64,000 bases of DNA from Ascarosepion bandense (GCA_037127315.1 JBBBDQ010001270.1:3868501-3932500), one strand, 5' to 3'; counted from the stretch's first letter, positions 9,900 to 20,214 are shown. The notes: generated from the sequence alone by a model not told the origin. Translations and numbers: made by a program.

Positions 9900-10659
9900 T
9901 AGGGTGCGATGGATGAACTGTCGTCTAAATGACGTAAAATGAAAATAACACTGACATCTCATTTTAACAGGCATATTTTCCACAAAAATATCTTTGAAGA
10001 CTAAAGAGTAAATTTATTCAATAAAATCACTGTTGGCTTTATCACAGCCTCCAAACGACTTCAGAATATCCTGCAACTCTTCTGGATGGTCTCCTTGTTT
10101 AAGTTGGTGAATGCTGCCATAAATCTTGCCTTCAGTTCATCTTTGGTGGTACGAGGAGTTATTTTTATTTCTCCCTCAAATTCGCCCTACAAAAAATAAC
10201 CAAATGGTTTGTAATCTGGGGAGTTAGGTGGCCATATTTAAGGGGTGATGTGGTCACAGCCATGACTGGATCCTCCTGTTAGTGTGGCAAGATGCAGAGT
10301 CCCGACAAAGGGTCTTCCAGCAGCCACGCTCTTAACCCAGAGCAATGATCACTCTGCCTCAAGGCAATTGATGTAGCCCTCCGTGTTGTATGTGAAACCT
10401 TGTGGGAAGATGAATAGGCACGTAGCGTGTGCCATCACTAGTGATATCTCCAAACACCATTATTTTTACTCCCAGTGCGAATGGCAAACAGTACAACATG
10501 TCGTTTCCAAATTTCTGGCAGAGTGACCGGCGTCATGGTGCTTTTTTTTTCAGCGGTGCCCAACTGACCCTACTACACTGTGCAGTCTACAAATTCAAAA
10601 ACAAATAACGTGTATGCGCGAAACTAAAAAAATGATGACAATTTACACATCGCACCCTG
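9900..10659 (-). mobile_element. DD37D-type mariner, deletion copy with terminal repeats
   Basis: The left end 'agggtgcgatggatgaactg' and the complement of the right end, 'agggtgcgatgtgtaaattg', form imperfect inverted repeats; TA follows the right end. Minus-strand text gives 'WPPNSPDYKPFGYFL' and 'TTKDELKARFMAAFTNLNKE', then 'SRLEAVIKANSDFIE'. The catalytic D of NPLDYY is changed to G, and stops interrupt the frame. The N-terminal third is missing. Same family as 61406-62245. Confidence 0.8.
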
Positions 10660-10677
10660 TATACTTCAGTAAATGCT

Positions 10678-11545
10678 TCACAGAATAAAGACTGGACTTA
10701 AAGCAACAGAATATATTAGACCAGAAAATGCACGGACAAGGGTTTCAGCAGAGTATAAAAGATGTGACAATGAAATCCGAAAGAGCATTGGGATGACCAA
10801 AGTTGTCTTCCAAAAGCTAAGCATTGTATAAACAAACAGGACAACTTTCTTCGAAACAAAGAGTGCTGAACTGTTACGTGATATCTGCCCTCCTATATGG
10901 CAGTCAATGTTGGACAATCTCCTCAAAGATGAAGGAGAGACTCAAAGCAACAGAAACAAAGAAAAGAGAGCTGGACAGTTATGTGATCCTCCTATATGGC
11001 AGCAAATGCTGGACAATCTCCTTAAAGGAAATACTCGAAGCACCATGAACAAAGAAAAGAGTACTGGACTGTTATGTGATATCTGTTCTCCTATATGGCA
11101 GCAAATGCTGGACAATCTCCTCAAAAATGAAAGAGAGACTCAAAGCAACAGAAACAAAGAAAAGAGTAATAGACTGTTATGTGATATCTGTCCCATATGG
11201 CAGCGAATGGTGGACAATCTCCTCAAAGATGAAGGAGAGACTCAAAGCAACAGAAACAAAGAAAAGGGCACTGGACTGTTATGTGATATCTCTCCTCGTA
11301 TATGGCAGCGAGTGCCAGACAATCTTCTTAAAGAAGAAGAGACTGGAAGCAACCGAAATGTTATTCTACAGAAGGATGCTGAGGATGCCATGGGCCGAAC
11401 ATGCAAACAAAGGCGAAGTTTTAGATTAAATAGAAACTAAATCTATACTTATCTTTAACATCAGGAAGAGACAACAGAAATTTCTACGGTACATGATTAA
11501 TTTATTCGTTTTTTACGGCTTATCAACCCTTTGTAATATAGTTTT
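10678..11545 (+). pseudogene. RTE LINE fragment with a tandemly amplified 35-codon module
   Basis: The normal single segment 'RVLDCYVISVLLYGSECW' plus 'TISSKMKERLKATE' is present about five times in tandem between 10855 and 11340. The unit is about 105 bp (35 codons); the second copy is shortened and the others differ by a few bases. The last copy runs on normally into 'MLFYRRMLRMPWAEHANKGE'. After 'IRKRQQKFLRYMI' the text departs from other RTE copies into 'gacggcttatcaaccctttg'-like sequence. The out-of-phase frame 10907-11440 stays open for 177 codons because the repeat length is near a multiple of three. Confidence 0.85.
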
Positions 11546-11599
11546 GTAGCGCGCCAGTAGGTGGTAACACCCGGTTGCGAGCTCATTATTTGTAATTTA

Positions 11600-12165
11600 T
11601 TTTTTTATCGTTTCACCCCAAGCAAGGGTAACGCCACTGATGCGCAGGGTGCTGCATATGAGAAAAAATTAGATAGGGGGAGAGTAAAGAGAAAGACGAA
11701 CCAGTTACAGGAGGTGTCAGAGAAAAGAGCAAGAGAAGGATGGGAATACAGATGTGATGACTGTTTCAAAGGTAGAGAGAAAAAAAAAGATATACAGAGT
11801 GATGTGGAAAGAACTGGAGTCAGGTAAAGAGATGGATATTAACATTTCATTCATATTCCTGGAGTTTGTAGCCGTCAGGAAAGCAAGGATATGGAAGAGA
11901 GTTCCACAGGCGGGAAGTCAGTACCTATCACATTACTGATTCTCCTTTGGAGCCTGTTGAGGTCACTGAGATGAACAGTGGGAGCTCCTGACCATATATG
12001 ACAGCAGTATTCCATGCAATGACGGATGGTTGATTTTTTTATGGATTCAGGCGAAAAAAACATCCTTGCCCGACACAGTGATCCAACCTTCCTAGCAGTG
12101 GATTTAGCTATTGACTCAATGTAATGGTTCCACTTGAGATCAGAAGATAGGATAGAGCCGATTTG
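11600..12165 (-). pseudogene. CR1/jockey-like LINE, 3' part
   Basis: The minus strand reads 'ESIAKSTARKVG'-like text and then 'FFSPESIKKSTIRHCMEYCC' and 'HIWSGAPTVHLSDLNRLQRR'. It ends with the family 3' terminus near 11600-11660 ('ccaagcaagggtaacgccac', 'tgatgcgcagggtgctgca'). Part of the body (11660-11870) is divergent. Frameshifts are present. The same family occurs at 19263, 30615, 35225 and 58975. Confidence 0.78.
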
Positions 12166-12271
12166 TGATCAGGTGTTTGCGGTAACCTGTGATCTTGTTA
12201 TGCAAATTTATTTTCATCATTTCTTTTTTTTCTTTTTCTTTTTTATCAACAACTGTTGTATTGTGCATCTA

Positions 12272-12814
12272 TCAGGTCTGTGCAAAAGTTTTTGCCGGTT
12301 TGTAAAAGGGGCATTTTAAATTATTGTAATTTATTTTAGGCATATTCTTATTACTTAAACATATCACCATGATTAATTTATAACTTTTTTTCGGATTATT
12401 AAAGCGTCATTCATATTTTTCTGCAATATTCTCACCCATGTAACCTGTGACAATGTGTTTCTTGTTGCAAATCTTTGCTTTCACGACACCTTCAGACACC
12501 AGTCCCATCTTGTCCCATCCTGCATATTCTCCTGACCTAGCTCTCTCGGATAATCACTCATTTCGTGGATTACAAAACCATTTAGATGGCCTAAGGTTTA
12601 CATCACGAGAGGAGATTGAACATGAGTTACATTCATATTTCACATCAAAACCTAAAGAATTTTACAAGCGAGGTATTTATAAGCTCGTTGACAGATGGAA
12701 TCAAGTTATAGAGAGCAAAGGTCGTTATTGTTATGAATAAAGATTTTGAAAACATACAGTTTTTCAATTTCAAGATGAAATTTTAAATCGGCAAAAGCTT
12801 TTGCACCGACCTGA
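12272..12814 (+). mobile_element. Second internally deleted mariner, 543 bp
   Basis: Inverted ends 'tcaggtctgtgcaaaagttt' and the complement of 'gcaaaagcttttgcaccgac' bound the element. TA lies outside each end (12270-12271 and 12815-12816). The frame 12447-12740 encodes only the transposase C-terminus: 'HPAYSPDLALSDNHSFRGLQ', 'FTSREEIEHELHSYF' and 'RGIYKLVDRWNQVIESKG'. The third catalytic aspartate persists in SPDLALSD. The first and second catalytic regions are gone. Confidence 0.9.
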
Positions 12815-12824
12815 TAGAATTCGT

Positions 12825-13165
12825 CCCCCAAGGCCAGACCGTAAATCGAGAGTTCTACTACGATGCCACTTAGGGAAGATGTTCGGCGAAAGCAACCGGA
12901 TCTGTGGATCAGGAATAACTGAATTCTTTACGACGAAAATTCAACTTGTCACTGAGATCTCTTCGCTCGTGATTTTCTAGCCAAAAACAACATCGTATCA
13001 CTTCCTCATCCGACCCGCCCTATTTGCCAGATGTAGCACCTGCGAACTTCCATCTCTTCTCCAATCTCCAAATGCAGCTCAAAGATCGCCGCTTTATCAT
13101 GAGCGAATAGCAGAAGGTCTCACTTAAAGAAAAAGGCTTCATGGCCAGATTTAAAAAAAAACAAA
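12825..13165 (+). pseudogene. Mariner-like transposase C-terminal relic (different lineage)
   Basis: Broken frames read 'VNREFYYDA', 'RDFLAKNNI' and 'YLPDVAPANFHLFSNLQMQL', then 'KDRRFIMSE'. This matches the mariner layout VNxxFYxxVL ... FLAKNNI ... YSPDLAPADFFLF. The last aspartate position reads N. It directly abuts the preceding mariner, but its sequence differs and it is a separate element. Confidence 0.75.
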
Positions 13166-13249
13166 AAGAACACTGTGACTGAAGAGTGAAGGTGACAGTT
13201 TCAAAGGAGATTATGTTAAAAGGTTATGTGTTAGTATTTTTAAAACATT

Positions 13250-13800
13250 TAGTCAGTGAGTTAGGTGTCATACGTGATGCACGCTTAGGCGATCATGTCT
13301 CGAACGAGACATAACTGACTAGGTTGGGGAGAGGCATAACCGCTCAAATAATAATGAGTCATTTTCTTGCGAAAGCAACAGAAAAGGTATAGAAGCTTAA
13401 CACTCCGCAAGAATGAAACTTCTGCCAGATGCTTGCCGCTCTTCTGCAGCCGGCGTGGTAGAGCATGCATCCTCTGGTTTGTATAAGAAAAAAAAGCCAA
13501 CTACAAGTGTCTACTAAGGCTAAAAAATATCTGGTATAAACATTATGTTCTTTTTTCCAAGAGCTAGTTTTAAGCTTGAAGATTATCCCGCAGTAGTTTG
13601 CCATTGCTTTCTGCGGTAGACTAGTTGCCAGCGAAAGCTATAAAACCCAATCTGTCCTGTTATTTAACCCATAACAGAAGGAAAGAGACGGATTAATACC
13701 TTTCTTAATGGTATTTGCAAGTAAGTGAATGCAAGGAATTCAACTGGAATTCGAACTCGTCTCCCCGATTTCTCGATCTGGGCCGATTTCTCCAGAAACA
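13250..13800 (-). mobile_element. SINE-B split by a 245-bp insertion
   Basis: The tail part (13250-13330, 'catgtctcgaacgagacata') and body (13577-13800, 'gattatcccgcagtagtttg' to 'aactggaattcgaactcg') match other SINE-B copies. They are separated by about 245 bp (13331-13576) absent from those copies. The insert holds a segment near 13430-13475 ('cggcgtggtagagcatgcat') that may be tRNA-like on the complement. No clear target duplication was identified. Confidence 0.75.
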
Positions 13801-14137
13801 TTTTGATACCACCTCGTATGTATTACATATTACGTAATTAAATACTTCATTAGACTGCGTTAGAAAATCATTAGATAGCATTAAAAAATAGTGTTGTGTT
13901 CTTGCTTCTCTTTACAGTGATAACATTAACCATAACTAAAAATTAAAAATACGATTGAGACTAAATATGCTCGTAAGTCGATTTATGGTCGCATTCATCT
14001 CGTTTGAATATTACAATAACTTACGCTTTTTATCACTCGTTACGATAATTTCTTCCTTTTCAGCATAAAGAACACTTTTTTGTATCTTTTAATAATCATT
14101 TAATCACAAAAAATGCAGGATTGCCACTAGTGCTCAA
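13801..14137. other. AT-rich interval, nothing recognised
   Basis: No coding motif or shared repeat was seen. Confidence 0.4.
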
Positions 14138-14450
14138 GGGATTCAGTCAGTTGAGCGCCCTACTTAATACACGCTTGGGTGATCATGTCTCGAAAGAGAC
14201 ATAAGTAACTGAGCAGAAGATTTTCTTATCATTACTGTCTACGGTAGACTGGTTGCTAATCAAATATATAGAACACAATCTGCCTTGCCATTTAATCCAT
14301 AGCTGGAGGGAGAAGAGGCGGATTGATACCTTTCCCAAGAGTATTTGCGCGTAAGTGAATGCAAGAAATTCAACTGGAATTCGAACTCGGCTCACTGGTT
14401 TCTCGCTCTGAGAGGATATGTATTGCACCACAAAGCACATACTCGGCGCA
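14138..14450 (-). mobile_element. SINE-B, near full length
   Basis: On the minus strand it starts with 'tttgtggtgcaatacatatc' (A-box-like), then the B-box-like 'gagttcgaattcc', the common body and a 'catgtctcgaaagagacata' hairpin near the tail. This is one of the most complete copies in the window. Confidence 0.85.
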
Positions 14451-14504
14451 TGGGGGGGTTATAGTGAGAGAAAAAACAGGATACAGTTGATGCCTAAGAA
14501 ATAG

Positions 14505-14875
14505 TGAAAGGTTGATGGGATTTAGTGAAGTGGATGGGATTTACGAAGATAAAGATGGCAAGTGACTTGGCTTTAAACTTTTGTAGATTGTAGCTATCAA
14601 TTAAGCATGAAATACGGACGGGAGATCCACCGACGGGAGGTGCCAGAAAATAAACTAGTAGGGTAGAAGTAACGGTTACATTTGACTGCTTTGACGGCAA
14701 AAGGATGGGACCTTAAAGCCAATCTTCATGTGGTCTGAAAATAGTAACAGCACCCGACTAGATATGGCTACAGTATTCAATGCACGGACAAATTCTTCAA
14801 AAAAGAAAGTTGGCCCAAAGATCAAGGAAGGGTTGGAGAATTCGATACCAACAAGACATATTGACTACAAGAAAG
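14505..14875 (-). pseudogene. CR1/jockey-like LINE C-terminal fragment
   Basis: The minus strand reads 'SNVTVTSTLLVYFLAPPVG', 'SPVRISCLIDSYNLQKFKAK'. This matches the C-terminal 'NSYFSRTSRLWNSLPCTCFP ... YNLQEFKCK' block of the family. A further piece at 14735-14860 ('agcacccgactagatatggc') matches the 'SGAP' region. There are frameshifts and internal gaps. Confidence 0.7.
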
Positions 14876-14926
14876 GCAAGCAAATAGTAACCTACATAAC
14901 GAGATTGTGTAAATGGATAACAAAAC

Positions 14927-15225
14927 AGTCAGTTAAGTGCCATACATGATACACGCTTGGGCGAACATGTCTCAAAAGAGACATGACTGACTGGGCAGAA
15001 GATTATCCCGCAATAGGTTGCCATTGCTTTCTGCAGTAGACCGGTTGCCAATCAAGGTTATAGAACCCAATCTGTCCTAGTATTTAACCCATAACTGGAG
15101 GGAAGAGACAGATTAATACCTTTCCCAAGAGTATTTGTGCGTAATTTAATGCAAGGAATTCAACTGGAATTCGAACTCGGCTCTCCGATTTGTCGTTTTG
15201 AGCCGATATTTATATATGAGCCGAT
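14927..15225 (-). mobile_element. SINE-B copy
   Basis: It runs from the tail 'cagtcagttaagtgccatac' through 'gattatcccgcaataggttg' to 'ggaattcgaactcggctct'. The A-box region is partly degraded at the 15210-15225 end. Confidence 0.85.
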
Positions 15226-15579
15226 ACACACACCCATTGCAGAGGAGAGAAATACTTACAAACTGTATTGACAGAAGCTTGGAAAAATATCCTGCAAAAC
15301 TTCCAACAGTTAAATAAATTGTACCAAATTTTCTCTTATTTTTTCTTATTTTTTTGTGGAGTACCCTGTATTAGTAACTTCTCTGGAAAAAGGACAAAAT
15401 TTGGCACTATGGTGTTATGTAGTACCTGCAGAAATATAGTAAGCCTTCAAGGACATTCATGCACAAATGGTTGCTACATTACAGAATGACGCTCCTGCCT
15501 TATCAACAAAACAAAAATGATCGGCTGAATTTAGCAAGGAAATAGTCTTGAAGATTTTCCAATGTTTAGACATCCTGCA
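15226..15579. other. Unassigned interval
   Basis: A 73-codon frame at 15268-15489 has no recognisable motif, and no repeat match was seen. It could be unique sequence. Confidence 0.35.
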
Positions 15580-15935
15580 TCTGCTTCTTCTTCTTCTATG
15601 TGCCTTATCCTTTCAGGACGTAGGCGATTATGGCCATCCACGTCTCCCTATCCCTGGTGGCTCTTAGCACACTTTCTCCTGTAACATCTCGCAACCGCTG
15701 TTCTGTCATCCACCTGCTCAGGCCCTTCAAATATGCTATCCGTTGCTTTCTCCTGTCTCTTTTTCACTCTATCTGACCTGTTAGTATCAAGTTCTCCAAG
15801 TCCTCCTTCCTCATTGCATGTCCCAGAAGCTTTAGTTGTCTCTCTGCTCAATATTAATTTCTTTTTCGTCTCTGTCATTTCCAACACCATAATTGCCCAC
15901 ATGCTCGATCCATGATATCCGCAGCATCCTTTTAT
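15580..15935 (-). pseudogene. RTE LINE 3' end
   Basis: The minus strand reads 'YKRMLRISWIEHVGN', 'GGLGELDTNRSDRVKKRQEK', 'FEGPEQVDDRTAVARCYRR' and the terminal 'HNRLRPERIRHIEEEE' region. It ends in (GAA)4 as the reverse complement of 'cttcttcttcttctatgtgc'. The 5' side is truncated at a (CA)n(TA)n tract. Confidence 0.85.
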
Positions 15936-15937
15936 AA

Positions 15938-16008
<71 letters not shown>

Positions 16009-16010
16009 CT
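15938..16010. repeat. (CA)n(TA)n microsatellite
   Basis: About 22 CA units followed by about 14 TA units, directly at the truncated edge of the RTE copy. Confidence 0.98.
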
Positions 16011-16124
16011 TAAACGGATATACATGCACATATACAGACACATACATACATATTTACTATCTATGAGAAAAAGACCACCATGACACCATTCACTTCGCCC
16101 GAAATTTGGAAACAGCATACTGTA

Positions 16125-16350
16125 CGAATCTTTCAGTGTATTTGTATGTCAATCTGAGGACAGTGCAGAGGATTCGGAAAGAGTTGGGTGGTTCTAATGA
16201 CGATTACGAAGTTGTTTAGAGTCATCACTAGTAATCAGGACGTTATGCCTCATTCATCTTCCCATCGGGCTCCAGACACGATAGAGAATGCCTACGACAA
16301 GTGACTTGAAGAGGTCAAACGCCGTGGCTGCTGGAAGCCCCTATGTCTAG
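16125..16350 (+). pseudogene. DD37D-type transposase, middle fragment
   Basis: 'SGRYASFIFPSGSRHDRECL' and 'LLEAPMSSN' align with the block V(M)PPFIFPQGLRLDTxAY of the same family at 17280. The fragment is short and broken by stops. The minus-strand RTE module copy follows it. Confidence 0.6.
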
Positions 16351-16539
16351 CAACTAAAATCCAAGGTATAATGACATGTTGGTTCGTCATATTCACTTAT
16401 GTGCAAATACACTTTGAAAAAGTGTGAATTCACATCTTCTTCACCATCTATGGGTAAGATTTGTATAAATAAACTATTTTTATCTCCATTCCCACCCTCA
16501 AAAATCATAGAATCTAAAATATGTTTTCTGGCTTTAAAT

Positions 16540-17120
16540 AACCCACAAAGGGTTGATAAGCCGTCGAAAATAAATGTATGAATCATTATGTTCTGTAGAA
16601 ATTTCAGCTTTCTCTTCCTGATGTTAAGTATAAATATCGATTTTGTTTCTATTTCATCTAAAGCTTCGTCTTTGCTCGCATTTTCCGCCCGTGACATCCT
16701 CAGCATCTTTCTGTAGAGATACATTTCTGTTGCTTCAATTCTCTTCTTCATATTTGAGGAGAATTTGCAGCATTCGCTGCAATATTAGAGGACAAATATC
16801 ACCTAACATTTCAGTACATTTCTTAATAAACTGCTTAACTTTTAGAAGGCATCTTTTGTCATCCAGTTTCTTCTTTGAGGAGATTGTCCAGCATTCGCTG
16901 CCATATAGCAGGAGAGATATCACATAATAGTCCAGTACGCTTTTCTTTGTTTCTGTTGCTTCGAGTCTCTCTTATTTCTCCTTTGGTTTCTCCTTTGGTT
17001 TCTCCTTTGGTTATCACTTTGGTACTTCCTATCCTCTGCTAAAACAGTCTATCCTCTGCTTATCAGTCTAATATATTTTGTTGCTTTAAGTCAAGTCTTT
17101 ATCTGTGAACCATTCAGAGC
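16540..17120 (-). pseudogene. Inverted partner of the amplified RTE fragment (two modules)
   Basis: The minus strand carries the same rearranged structure as 10678-11545: the start 'gacttaaagcaacaaaatat', then two copies of the 'VISLLLYGSECWTISS' module separated by about 40 bp, then 'EATEMYLYRKMLRMSRAENA', 'NIRKRKLKFLQNIM' and the same divergent ending, the complement of 'agggttgataagccgtcgaa'. A tripled 'tttctcctttgg' occurs at 16978-17015. The two fragments form an inverted pair about 5 kb apart. Confidence 0.8.
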
Positions 17121-17159
17121 GACATACAGGTTGGAATTGACAATTGAATTGTCGCCTTT

Positions 17160-17740
17160 TATATTTTTAATTTTGTTTGGAAGTCCATCTTAGAATTTGC
17201 CATGCCCCCAAAAGATTTATCGAGAGTGATAAAAAGCAAATAACCAGTCATTATCATGGCGTTTAGAGATATAACTAATGTTGTCGATGTTATGCCTCCG
17301 TTCATCTAGCCACAAGGCCTCTAACTCGACACTAAGGCCTACATCAAGGGCCTTGAGAAGGTGGTGTGGCCATGGGTTATAAGGGTGTCTGCAAGAAGAC
17401 CCTATATCTGGCAACAGGCCTCTGCACTATGCTACACATGCAGAAGAACCCAGTCAAGCCGGTAAGACAATTTCTGCGACCACATCACCCCTCACATCTG
17501 GCCACCTAACTCCCAAACTTCAACCCTCTTGATTATTATGTTTCGGGTGCACTTGAGCGAAAGACGAACAAAACTCTTTGTAAAACCAAAGATAAACTGA
17601 AAAAACAAGGATAATGGCAGCATTCGCCAATTTATACAAAGAGAAGGCCTAGAAGAGATACAAGAGATTTCGAGGTTGTCTGGAGGCTGTGTTTTAAGCT
17701 AATAGCGATTTTATGGAATAAATTTATTCTTTAGTATTAA
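17160..17740 (+). pseudogene. DD37D-type mariner transposase relic
   Basis: Frames read 'NVVDVMPPFI', 'LDTKAYIKGLEKVVWPWVIR', 'RRPYIWQQASALCYT' and 'FCDHITPHIWPPNS', then a frameshifted 'LIIMF' for PLDYYV and 'ISRLSGGCVLS'. The second catalytic aspartate (QQDSAP in the family) is replaced by alanine. The spacing to the last aspartate position is 37 residues, which supports DD37D. Confidence 0.78.
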
Positions 17741-17848
17741 TAATAAAAGTTATTTTTGTAATCTTGGTAAATATATCTGTTAAAAGGAGATGTTAGTGTT
17801 ATCTTCATTTTTGCGTAAGTTTGACTACAATTTATCCATTGTATAATG

Positions 17849-17944
17849 TCAACAACCGACCACGGTTTCGCTTTACAGCTTGTAGGGGAAATTGGCTCCA
17901 ATTTCCCTGACGAGCTGTTAAGCGAAACCATGGTAGATTGTTGG
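17849..17944. repeat. Near-perfect 96-bp palindrome
   Basis: Left arm 'caacaaccgaccacggtttc', then 'gctttacagct', pairs with the complement of the right arm 'agctgttaagcgaaac...'. The arms are about 47 bp with about seven mismatches and a two-base turn. It resembles the gagctg...agcgaaac word of SINE-A tails and lies 56 bp before a SINE-A tail. Confidence 0.85.
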
Positions 17945-18000
17945 CTCACTCTTAGATTTTCGATATATATATATATATATATATATCGGATATCTAAGCG

Positions 18001-18046
18001 TACTGATGAGCTGTGATACAGCGAAACAGATCTGTCTGCGGATGAC
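18001..18046 (+). mobile_element. SINE-A, 3' tail only
   Basis: The conserved tail module 'tactgatgagctgtgataca' ... 'cagatctgtctgcggatgac' is immediately followed by (TA)n. Upstream of 18001 no tRNA-like head is present; a TA tract bounded by a small inverted repeat precedes it. Confidence 0.85.
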
Positions 18047-18425
18047 TATATATATATATATATATATATGTATATCCGTACACATATACGTATATAAATA
18101 AATATATACATATACGCACACATATATGTATACACATATATACAAACATATACACACAAACATAAATATGCGAACATGTATACACATACATATACACACA
18201 TAGACATACATAATTATATATACTGTATACAAACATACATACACATACATACCTATACACACATACATGCTTATACACACATATATACACATAATTATAC
18301 ACACTGTATACATACATGCTTATACACACATTTATACGCACATACATAATTATACACGCTGTATACACACACATATATATACACACATAAACATAAACAT
18401 ACACATACACTCAACTAAAGTTTTA
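18047..18425. repeat. TA/CA low-complexity tract
   Basis: (TA)n grades into 'tatacacatacat' text for about 350 bp. Words such as 'cataattatacacactgtat' recur three times (18208, 18290, 18347), which suggests a decayed minisatellite. I/Y/V/C-rich frames here are not genes. Confidence 0.9.
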
Positions 18426-18464
18426 TTCTGAATTTATAAAATTCTTAAACTCTTCATGCATTCA

Positions 18465-18465
<1 letters not shown>

Positions 18466-18518
<53 letters not shown>
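18466..18518. repeat. (CA)n microsatellite
   Basis: About 26 CA units without interruption, followed by a short TA and GTGGG tract. Confidence 0.98.
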
Positions 18519-18524
<6 letters not shown>

Positions 18525-18544
18525 GTGTGGGTGGGTGGGTGTTT

Positions 18545-18979
18545 GGATTTGCTTTTCTTTGAACTGTGTAGGTTTTGTGAGACGTGAACATGGGTTGCCG
18601 GAAGCGCAGAATTCACGCGAGCATGTTCAGAAAGACGATTCAATTTAACTCCAGACTGAATGAAAGAGATTACACGTAGAATACCAGCAAAGAGCCTGAC
18701 AAAAACGAATTCATCATTTTAGCATACCTTACAATGATTTGTTCCTGCCTTTCATCTCAACAGAAAAGATTAAATAACATTCATTTTTCAACAGACATTC
18801 GGACTCATTCCTTCCATTTGTCGATAAAAAAAAAAAAAACAGTTCACATTAAAATTGCCTGGGGTTTGTAAAGTAAATTTTAGCCAAAATTTCTGGAATT
18901 AGGAGACATACACCTGAAGAAGGCCGAAGACCACAATGTTCGAAACGGAGAAAGTTTCAATGGAATTTGTTTAAGGGCA
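18545..18979. other. Unassigned interval
   Basis: No motif is recognised. 'cctgaagaaggccgaagacc' near 18913 is a dispersed-sounding word, but I found no second copy. Confidence 0.35.
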
Positions 18980-19262
18980 GGGTCCCAAGTCCTACCCTAT
19001 TATTTAGCCCATAACTGGAGGGAAGGGGCGGATTAATACCTTTCCCAAGGGTACTAGCGCGTAAGTGAATGCAGAGCATTCAAGTGGACTTCGAAATCGG
19101 TTCACCGATTTCACTTTCCGAGCCGACATCCACTGCACCACAACGCACATCCGTCAATAAACGCTTACACCACCTGGTATTCCCAAGCGGTGACCCATCT
19201 AAGTACTGACTTAACTTCGGTGATCGAGCGAGAGCCGGTGTATTCAACGTGATATGACCGTA
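18980..19262 (-). mobile_element. 5S-rRNA-like head joined to SINE-B
   Basis: On the minus strand the order is a 5S-like segment (19262 to about 19150) and then the SINE-B A-box region 'gtgcgttgtggtgcagtgg', B-box region and body. The 5S part keeps 'gttgaatacaccgg', 'cgatcaccgaagttaag', 'tcagtacttagatgggt' and 'gggaataccaggtg' in the right order. About 15 bases are missing between the A-box and intermediate element of the 5S promoter. The tRNA-like head is directly downstream in the same orientation. Confidence 0.75.
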
Positions 19263-19600
19263 AGCATATGATTTGTATATGTGCAAGATACATTCAGGCG
19301 AAAAAAACCTCCTGGCCGGACAGTGTGATCCAACCTTTCTAGCAGTGGATTTGGCTGTTGACTCAATGTCATGATTCCACTTCAGGTCGGAAGATAGGGT
19401 AAGGCCGAGGAGGCGAAGTATATTGCTTTCAGGGAGACTCGCTTAGTCCATGCTGATGGGGAGGAAAATATGTTGCCTGTAATGGTTGAAAGATAGTAGT
19501 TTCGTTTTAGAAGCATTGAAATTTACAAGCCAGTTCTTACCCCAGTTCACCACTGAGTGTAGGTTCTTCTCAAGATTAGCAGCGATATTATGTTATTTCG
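19263..19600 (-). pseudogene. CR1/jockey-like LINE fragment
   Basis: The minus strand reads 'LHSVVNWGKNWLVNFNASKT', 'LLSFNHYRQHIFLPISMD', 'LRLLGLTLSSDLKWNHDIES' and 'FFSPECILHIYKS'. This is the stretch after the RT catalytic box in the same family as 30615-31560. It stops exactly where the 5S-like segment begins. Confidence 0.82.
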
Positions 19601-19970
19601 TTTATTTGACCTGCCACGTTTACTTAATAAGTAAAAACAAACCCGCAGAGAATCACTATTTCAGACTGCACGTGTATTTCGTACCAAAGTGTAGGCTGAA
19701 GAACCCACAGACTGGCTTCATTACAATTAAATAATATATCTAATGAGAAGACTTTTTATTGGCCTACGAGGGCAATCAATTAACTGCCACCCTGCTGAGA
19801 AAATATTACCATTAATTTCCAGCGTTGCATTTGAAAAAGCAGGATAAAACCCGTGGGTGGACATTTCAAACCCCTAGTGTCAATCGATACACAAGAAGAA
19901 TAAAACAATAATCTCCAATATAATAAAGATTATTGTGTATTTCTCTCTCTCTCTCTCTCGCTCTTTCTCT
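19601..19970. other. Unassigned interval ending in (TC)n
   Basis: No recognised content except a (TC)n run at 19942-19970, just before SINE-A. Confidence 0.4.
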
Positions 19971-20178
19971 CACTCATTCAGTGAAATGAATTAGAGCGCC
20001 CTAGCTATTGGGCGCGTATAATGATATGCGCTAAAAATTCTGCCGAACGCCCATAGCCCAGGGGTAGAGTCGCCGACTGACGCCATTTCGGTCGGGTTTC
20101 AATCCTGGGTAAAAAATCAATCGGAGTCTAACCGAACTGATCAGCTGTGATACGGCGAAACAGATCTGTCTCCGGATG

Positions 20179-20214
<36 letters not shown>
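19971..20214 (+). mobile_element. SINE-A (tRNA-like), full body with (TA)n tail
   Basis: Starts 'cactcattcagtgaaatgaa' and contains a tRNA-like core: A-box-like 'tagcccagggg' at 20054-20064 and B-box-like 'ggtttcaatcc' at 20095-20105. The tail module ends 'cggatgac' at 20180, followed by (TA)n to 20214. The roughly 75 bp upstream of the tRNA-like core belong to the element, because they recur at 32878. The promoter boxes are internal, so RNA polymerase III transcription is plausible for a founder, not shown for this copy. Confidence 0.88.

Noticed and set aside
10907..11440. 177-codon repeat protein ('LLCDIC..IWQ' units)
   Set aside because: It is the out-of-phase reading of the tandem LINE module; the true frame carries the RTE motifs.
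20041..20113. Genuine tRNA gene with A- and B-boxes
   Set aside because: No acceptable cloverleaf could be drawn by eye, and the same sequence is dispersed with a common non-tRNA tail.
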